Origin: Lunularia cruciata
Taxonomy: Eukaryota > Streptophyta > Marchantiopsida > Lunulariales > Lunulariaceae
DNA length: 64,000 bases
Assembly: GCA_948567375.1 (NCBI GenBank)
Contig: OX419755.1
Location: 50,287,001 to 50,351,000 of the forward strand
Direction of reading: 5' to 3'
Shown here: positions 58,277 through 64,000 of the stretch, piece by piece
Numbering within the stretch: position 1 is the stretch's first letter
Layout: each line of letters starts with the position of its first letter
Made by a program: the position numbers and the translations under genes
The notes under the pieces: generated by a model
What the model was told of the DNA's origin: nothing
Database searches by the model: none
The model's input: the letters and a program-made list of their open reading frames with translations, nothing else

Positions 58277-59518
58277 TCAAGAAGTCCTCCACCCCCTAAC
58301 TTCTTCCTTGGAGTCTTTGTTGTTGATGGTGTTGAGGTGCAAGTACTCCTCAACACCAAGTGTAGACATAGGAGTATCCTTGCTTGGAGTAAATCCTTGA
58401 GAAGAGTGAACATCCTCTACAAAATGAGCTCTCTTCTTCACTTGTGCAAAAAGCTCTAAATTAAGACCCCTTGGAGTTTTAGCACTCTCCCTTCTCATAC
58501 TTGCTCTCCACCACATCTATGGATGTTATCTCCTTACCTTTGTTTGGATTAGGAGCCACTTGGGTTTCACTACCACCCTCTTTCCCTCTATTGGCTCCCT
58601 CATAACCCCTTCCTACATGGTAAGTGGAATTTGGGCAATTCCTTTGGATATGGCCTCTTCATCCACAACCAAAACAATTTCTATCATTGAAATTGTTGGC
58701 TGGTTGACCTCCTCTATATGGATAGTTTCCATAACTCCTAGGCCCTCTCCCTACATTCTGATCCACCTTTCTCTTCTCCCATAGTTGCACCCCATTGATC
58801 TTGAGATCCGCAAGTTGTTCTATGATGGTTTGAAGTGGATCCTTTGGTGGAGGTGCAAGAATTGGAGCAACTACTACTTGTGGTGCAACCCTTGTCACCA
58901 AAATATCAGAAGTCCACTATACTTGTAGCCTTGAGGAGGATGCACAACCTCCTTCACCGCCAAATCACTCTCATCCCCTTCCAAACTCTCCTCCATACAA
59001 ATTGCGATCTTGATAGCTTCAACCTTGGAAGAAGGTTTCTCATATCTCACCTTGCTTCTAATTTGTGGTCTCAACCCTCCCACAAAATTCTTGGTGAGCA
59101 TGGCCCCTATGCCAATCATTGTAGTCTCCACATCATCCCCACCCTTCCTCAACACTATGCAAAATCTGGACTCTAACTTTTCCACTCTTTCCACATAGAC
59201 TCTCACTTTCTCTCCATTTCCTTGCTTGAGAAATGTAACTTCACTCATCAATCTCTCATAACTCTCATCTGGAAGAAAGTTCTCAATGAATATTGAAGTC
59301 AAAGTCTCCCAAGACTCCTCTTCCCCATCTCTCCTCTCTCTCTTTTGGTATTCTGACTCATACCATGTAAGTGTTGCATCCTCAAAGAAATCTGGTAATA
59401 ATGAGGCCCACTCATTCTTCCTCCTCTCATTATTTCCTATGCAAGCTCTCTTGAAGTCTCTCACAAAAGCTTCCACATCTTCTCCATCCTTGCCAAAGAA
59501 AACCGGAAATTTCCCCAT
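58277..59518 (-). pseudogene. D2 gag
   Basis: The capsid-like domain is open for 207 codons (59518-58895): MGKFPVFFGKDGEDVEAFVR, DFFEDATLTWYESEYQK, IENFLPDESYERLMSEVTFL, GLRPQIRSKVRYEK. A shift follows; 58901-58659 reads PKDPLQTIIEQLADLKI and ends at the knuckle NCFGCG with TGA after it, then RGHIQRNC-like text. The tail to 58277 is polar. Start codon chosen as the first Met just after the polypurine tract. Confidence 0.8.
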
Positions 59519-59534
59519 CTTAACCCCTCACTAT

Positions 59535-59582
59535 CTTTCTTTTCTCTCAATTTTTTTTTCTTTTTCTCTTTTCTTTTCTCTC
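59535..59582 (-). other. Polypurine leader tract of D2 before gag
   Basis: About 45 bases nearly all A or G on the coding strand, ending some 17 bases before the gag ATG (59518). Confidence 0.6.
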
Positions 59583-59863
59583 ACTCTATTACTAATAGAG
59601 TATATACATGACTAACACCATTTGAGAATAATCCACTCTAGGGAACACAAAAGGTTCAGGTTGCTCCAAGATTTCTATAGCAACATCAAATCCTAGAGTG
59701 CATATTAATCTAACTCTCATGGATAGTTTATCCATAAGGTGAAAGATTATCTCCATCACTAATCTTGAGAACTAGCTGATGAAGGTGTTAGTCTTTCTAT
59801 AGCTATTCTAAGACTCTCTCCAAGATCCTTCACCAAAGTCTCCAAAAGTGCTTTTACTCCACT

Positions 59864-60232
59864 TCACTCATGTCCTTTTGGAAGTCCTTCCACTCCACAA
59901 ACCTCACACAACTCCTTGGTCTTAGATCTTCTCCCTCCTAATCTTGGTGAAGAAGGTCCAACATGCAAACCCAAGTCAAGTAAGCTTCTCTTTTCCCTCA
60001 ATCTATTGCTCTCAAAGGTCAATGGACATGAACTTGCCTTATGTTCCTTCTCTCCACATAGAAAGCACTTAGACTCACTCTTTCCTCCAAGTGGTGTAGG
60101 TTTTTGGATCCTCTCAATACTCTCTTCAAATTCTATTGTAAATTCTCTTTTCCTCAAATACACCCCTACAATCACCTCAAACCCTTGGGGAACCTTGCAT
60201 AATTTCAATTTCCACTCTTGATGACACTCCAT
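59864..60232 (-). CDS. D2 ORF0: 122-residue zinc-knuckle protein upstream of gag
   Basis: Intact small frame between 5' LTR and gag. Residues 1-55: MECHQEWKLKLCKVPQGFEV, then VYLRKREFTIEFEESIERIQ. Residues 58-75: CFLCGEKEHKASSC, a CX2CX4HX4C knuckle of nucleocapsid type. Residues 80-122: GLHVGPSSPRLGGRRSKTKE, then CEVCGVEGLPKGHE, a second Cys pair with a nearby His. An RNA- or DNA-binding accessory protein is plausible from the knuckle; nothing shows its role. The second copy in D1 has nearly the same sequence with two breaks. Standard gypsy elements have only gag-pol, so an upstream knuckle ORF is unusual. Confidence 0.7.
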   Translation of the reverse strand: MECHQEWKLKLCKVPQGFEVIVGVYLRKREFTIEFEESIERIQKPTPLGGKSESKCFLCGEKEHKASSCPLTFESNRLREKRSLLDLGLHVGPSSPRLGGRRSKTKELCEVCGVEGLPKGHE

Positions 60233-60868
60233 GTTCCCAAGATGAATCTAAACACTCAAACATGCTTTTTGTTGCTCTCAAACTCCTCATGCATGAGATC
60301 TCCACTCTGCAGAATTGACCCTTCCTCACAATGTCACTCAAATCTCCCAACCAATATGTGATAGTCCTTTGAAATTTTTCCCACTTGATTATACCTCTAG
60401 GGCGTCCCTCCCTGCAAAATTTCAGATCTTTTCATTGAGCCATTTGGCCTAGACCCCTTTCTATTCAGCATGCATATTTCAGATTTGGTGTGAAAACCAC
60501 CCCCTTCACTTCAAAAACTCATAACTCCATGTGCAAGAATGATCTCTCTCTAATTTTTGTATCAGAAAGTAGAATATAATGCACTGCATTTTCTTAGAAA
60601 ATTTCAGGACATTCACTTAAAATTGAAGAAATGGCAGACTCTGTACAATTTTCCAGAGAGCAGTTAATTACGAGAGCAGTTTACCCTATCAACTTTCAAA
60701 AATTGTAGCCCAATGTGCATAATAGCTCTCACAATAATTTCTAGTGAGCTAACGGAAAGATAACCCAAGCTATCATGTGTAGAAATTTCAAGTTCAGATC
60801 TTAAACTTGAGATTTTGCCCAAAATCGCCTTAATCCCCAAAATCTGCAATCCACCTCACACAATCTCT
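60233..60868 (-). other. D2 leader, no gene seen
   Basis: The matching stretch exists in D1 (50396-51036). I see no long frame or known motif in either. Confidence 0.5.
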
Positions 60869-61045
60869 CTAAATCTTCTCTGTGTACAAGATGTACAAAA
60901 TCACTTCAAAGACATCATAATGAACTACAGGGTATACAAATGGATCTTGATTCTCTAACATAAGTTCAGCCCTCTCTTCTCCAAATGTTTTCTCCAAGTG
61001 AGCTCTCATAGCCTCCTCCTATCTGTAGAATTGAACGCGGAACAT
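60869..61045 (-). pseudogene. D2 short leader ORF
   Basis: Counterpart of D1 51207-51037: MFRVQFYR, TAG, EEAMRAHLEKTFGEERAELM and HYDVFEVILYILYTEKI. Compared with D1 it lost three bases near the stop. Sequence elsewhere is closely kept. Confidence 0.5.
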
Positions 61046-61065
61046 TATCTTGCCTTCTAGAGAGG

Positions 61066-61082
61066 TCCCGGCAACGGAACCA
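61066..61082 (-). other. Primer binding site of D2
   Basis: The coding strand reads TGGTTCCGTTGCCGGGA four bases after the 5' LTR. It fits the tRNA-Asp 3' complement apart from TT in place of GC. Confidence 0.7.
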
Positions 61083-61086
61083 AAAA

Positions 61087-61779
61087 TGTGAGCCGGCCTG
61101 TCTCTCACTCATGATGAACCTCTGATAGCTATTATGGTAGCACACCATGGACTAAGAAGGCAAGGAACCCCAACTCCATCATACTCCTCCAAGGCTAACA
61201 CTCCAAGACTCAAGACATTGCTCACTAGAGAACTCAATGAGAGAGAGATAGTTGCAAATGAAAGGATGATGAGTACCTCCTCACACCTTGTTTATATACT
61301 CATGAAATAGTTACATACCAAAGTTACTAATTACCATAGTAACTCTCAAGTTACTAGACTAAAAGTCAAGTCAAGTCAAAAAGTAGAAAGGAATATCCAT
61401 TCACATGGGCATATTCCCCTAAGCATGTGGTCTTATCTTGATCCAACCACTAAGTCAAGAATTCCTTCACATGGGCTATCCTTGGACTAAAGAAGAATCC
61501 AAAACAAAAAGGCTTGCGGGCCCAAGAGTTCTCAACTCTTTCCTCAAAGCCAAACACTTAGGAATAATACCAAGTCAACACACTAAAATCCAAAATAGTG
61601 GTGCTCATCTTTTCTACTTCCTCTAAAGTAAGGTCCCCTCTATCTTAGCTATGACTAACTTTATCTAACCATGACTAATATAGAACCATCCTTTATCTTT
61701 ATATAAATAATATCTCTAAGTACTTGTAATACCAAGCTAAATATCACAATACCACACACATGCACAAATCGGTGTTATA
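61087..61779 (-). repeat. 5' LTR of D2
   Basis: TGTGAGCCGGCCTGTCTC to GGTGTTATA, 693 bp. TATATAAA on the coding strand at about 61292-61298 places the start of transcription roughly 180 bases before the LTR end. Confidence 0.92.
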
Positions 61780-63464
61780 GCTCCTTCTCTGCTACTCTCG
61801 CCATAGCATGGATAATCTCTAGTCTCAAACCAGCAAATTGTTGCTTCAAGATTTCATACTCAACTACCTCTGTTTCCCTTGTTATGTCATTTTGCTTGAT
61901 TGTTCTCTCTCTACTCCCCACTTCTCTCTTCAAGTTCTTGATTACTTGATTCTGTACTATTGCATCTACTCATAGTCCTTCTTTTTCCTCTTCACCTCGG
62001 ATTATACTCTTCTTTAACTTTGAGTTCTCTTCTTCTAGTTGAGCTAACGCTTGCAATACAGTCTTCACCTTTGGATACTTTGATTGCATCTCCTTCTTCT
62101 TGTGTTTTAGCTTCACTAACAATGGGCACACAATCTCCCATAGATATTCTACTCCCTCACTCGTATTTCTTTTGACTTGCGGACTTATCTCCTTCTTCAC
62201 CTCTTCCTCACTCGACACTCGCCTTTTGAGCCGCAATCGCCTTATAGGAATGGATTTGTTGCTCCCCAAACTTCCACTCTCCACTTCTCTTACCTTACTT
62301 GGTCCCACTTCATACTTTGCCTTATGTCTAGAACAGACTCCCCTTTGAATTGTAACTCTCTTTTCCTCCTGCTCTACAACTTCATCTTCCAATTTTGAGT
62401 TTTCTTTCTCCGTTGTCTCCATCTTAGCTTCCTCCTCTTTGGGTACCGATTGCATCTCCACTCGATCATCGCTGTCACTACTTGTGTCTTCACTCTGCAA
62501 TGTGAACTTGAGTTCTTCCTCCTTCTCCAAGTCTTCGGACTTACACTTGCCTTCTCCTTTTGACTCTTCTTTTGACAACGCAATTACCACTAGTTCTTTC
62601 CTCAGGTTCACCTCTTGAGCTTTCCAAGGTCTCGCCTTCTCTTCTTCTTCTTCTTCTTCTTCTTCTTCTTCTTCTTCTTCTTCTCCTTGTCAACTCTTCT
62701 TCTTTGACTTTGGAGTACTCACCTTCACTTGCACACTCTGCCTTGTCTACTCGTAGTACTCATTGCTACTCCTGATTTGAAGAATGTATTGTTGCTCCTC
62801 TGCATTGACATCTCTTTGCAAGTCGGGGTGGAAATGGGACACCATCTTGTTTTGCCCAGACGCATTGAGCAAGTTCAGCCCCAAATAGAAGTGGGCTTCA
62901 AACGGCACAATGTAATGTGGTGGCAACTTGTCTTACAAATTCCACACCATCTGTCTTGTCCTCTGATGAAGACACTTTGCCCAATTAATTAGCTCTCTTG
63001 CAAACATCTTATGGAAGAACACCGCTTGGTGCTTCATCACATAAGTTGTTCTCTCCGGCTTCAAGATTGCCATTAGAGCACTTACAATTTCTCTCTTGAC
63101 AGGATCTTTATAACTCTCCACCTTGTAACTATTCTTTGTGTGCTTCAAAGAGAAAGCATCCATCACTTCTTGGGTTTCTTCAACTACTTCTCCCTTCTCC
63201 AAGAATGTGGCACTATGTTTTGCACCTACCTCCTTCTCGAGTACTCATCTCCAATCTGACTCTGTCCATCGAGCCGGATTTCCTCTTTTCCCTTCTTCTT
63301 CAGTGCCATTGAGACACTTACTCTTGATGATTTCAGTCATGAAACCTGGAAAGATAACATTCCAGTTCCATGCCAAGAATGTGAACCAAAGCTTGCTCAG
63401 GAGAAGAACTCCGAATTTGCAATTAGAAATCATGCAATTCGGAGTTCATCTTCCCACCTCCCAT
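61780..63464 (-). pseudogene. LTR-borne coiled-coil protein frame, C3 copy, N-terminal part
   Basis: ATG is at 63464. Readable blocks: FLAWNWNVIFPGFMTEII and GNPARWTESDWR (63433-63245), KVESYKDPVKREIVSALM, ILKPERTTYVMKHQAVFFHK, HQRTRQMVWNL (63202-62933), then 62611-61970 with the acidic middle, IVCPLLVKLKHKKKEMQSK and LAQLEEENSKLKKSIIRGEE. The coiled coil is then cut by D2. A 63-codon comparison with C1 (34335-34523 against 63127-62939) gives 23 synonymous and 8 replacement codon differences. Confidence 0.75.
62637..62686. repeat. CTT microsatellite in the C3 LTR frame
   Basis: About 16 CTT units; on the coding strand GAA repeats, encoding poly-Glu in the acidic part of the LTR protein. Confidence 0.9.
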
Positions 63465-63465
63465 C
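63395..63465. other. Quasi-palindrome with inverted segment in the C3 LTR
   Basis: The segment AACTCCGAATTTGCAATTAG through GCAATTCGGAG reads in the opposite orientation to the rest of this reversed LTR, and about 30 neighbouring bases of the LTR are missing. The arms (GAACTCCGAATT / AATTCGGAGTTC) form a hairpin. Confidence 0.6.
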
Positions 63466-64000
63466 TTTCTCTCTTCCACTTTGGGTTGGGGACTATTCTT
63501 TCTACTGATTCCCGGCTTAACTCTCTTGACACACCAGCACGTTTGTGACTACACTTCCCTTCCCACAATCTCCTACAGGACGACTTCTTAACGGCGATGG
63601 AAAATTGCTTGTCCTTGCTTTGTCTTTAGCCCAAATTTTATAGAGTTGCACCTTCTCCGTCTTTCTTCACTTTGAGTTTCTACCAAGAAATCATACCTCC
63701 TTCATGCTCTTGTCACTATCAAGTGTCCTTCACTTCACACGTATGACCACCACTTTTGAATGGTACCTTCTTGAATGTCTCACCCCAAAGGAAAGTTGTT
63801 ACACTGTCCTCGCCTCGGGTTGACCACCCCCAAGACAAAGTCTCCTTACTTCAGGTTGTATGCTGACATGGCAATTTTGAGTACCTTGTCTCTTGACACA
63901 AAGTCACTTTTTACCTTGGGACACCTTGAGGACACTTTTCTTTGCCTTCTTCGGCCATAAAGGCACAATTTGACTTCTTCTATACACTTCTTCTTCATAA

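Larger units (their letters stand above)
53940..61779 (-). mobile_element. Family D copy D2: complete 7.8-kb element inside the C3 LTR
   Basis: Same plan as D1: 5' LTR 61087-61779, primer site 61066-61082, leader frame, ORF0 60232-59864, polypurine tract, gag 59518-58277, protease, reverse transcriptase, RNase H, integrase, 3' LTR 53940-54630. GCTC stands on both sides (53936-53939, 61780-61783). The LTRs differ by roughly 2% in the first 400 bases compared by eye, so it is recent. Several stops still break pol. Confidence 0.92.
61780..64000 (-). repeat. Family C copy C3: LTR, second part
   Basis: Continues the reversed C LTR after D2. The two parts sum to 3764 bp, so the window ends some tens of bases short of the LTR's outer edge. 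Contains the reversed TATA box (63636-63643). Confidence 0.87.

Overview
The window is plant-type nuclear DNA: one spliced host gene at the left edge, followed by about 62 kb of nested and decaying Ty3/gypsy LTR retrotransposons. The host gene (1-1144, minus strand) reads as DRC5/TCTE1, a subunit of the axonemal dynein regulatory complex. A land plant keeping that gene should make flagellated sperm, which points to a bryophyte, lycophyte, fern, cycad or Ginkgo. I infer the organism group from this gene and from the retroelement types; the sequence does not name a species.

Four retroelement families are present, called A to D here. Family A has two old copies on the minus strand, A1 (about 2140-10735) and A2 (about 12830-20336). 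Both are riddled with stops but still readable in order: gag, zinc knuckles, protease, a cytosine-5 DNA methyltransferase (DNMT) domain, reverse transcriptase, RNase H and integrase. In A2 the integrase ends in a PHD-finger-like cysteine cluster. Family B (20337-23477 plus 37206-37338) is a chromovirus with a C-terminal chromodomain.

Family C has 3.8-kb LTRs that each carry one long coding frame of about 811 codons (a conserved domain, an acidic middle and a coiled coil) downstream of a TATA box. C1 (23483-37205) is full length, has a 5-bp target duplication and sits inside B. C2 (37339-43844) lacks its 5' part. C3 is an LTR on the minus strand (52397-53939 and 61780-64000) split by a family D element and cut by the window edge. 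Family D elements are about 7.8 kb with 690-bp LTRs. D1 (44123-51945) sits inside another D copy, D3 (43845-44122 and 51946-52396). D2 (53940-61779) sits inside the coding frame of the C3 LTR. A lone D LTR (15092-15780) sits inside the reverse transcriptase of A2.

The order of events can be read from the nesting. A1 and A2 came first; B entered A2; C1 entered B; D elements entered A2, D3 and C3. C1 and D2 are the youngest by LTR similarity.

The two most notable things are the DNMT domain in both family A copies, with a PHD-like finger in A2, and the LTR-borne protein of family C, whose divergence between copies is mostly synonymous. No element looks fully intact. No tRNA, rRNA, CRISPR array or other host gene was seen.
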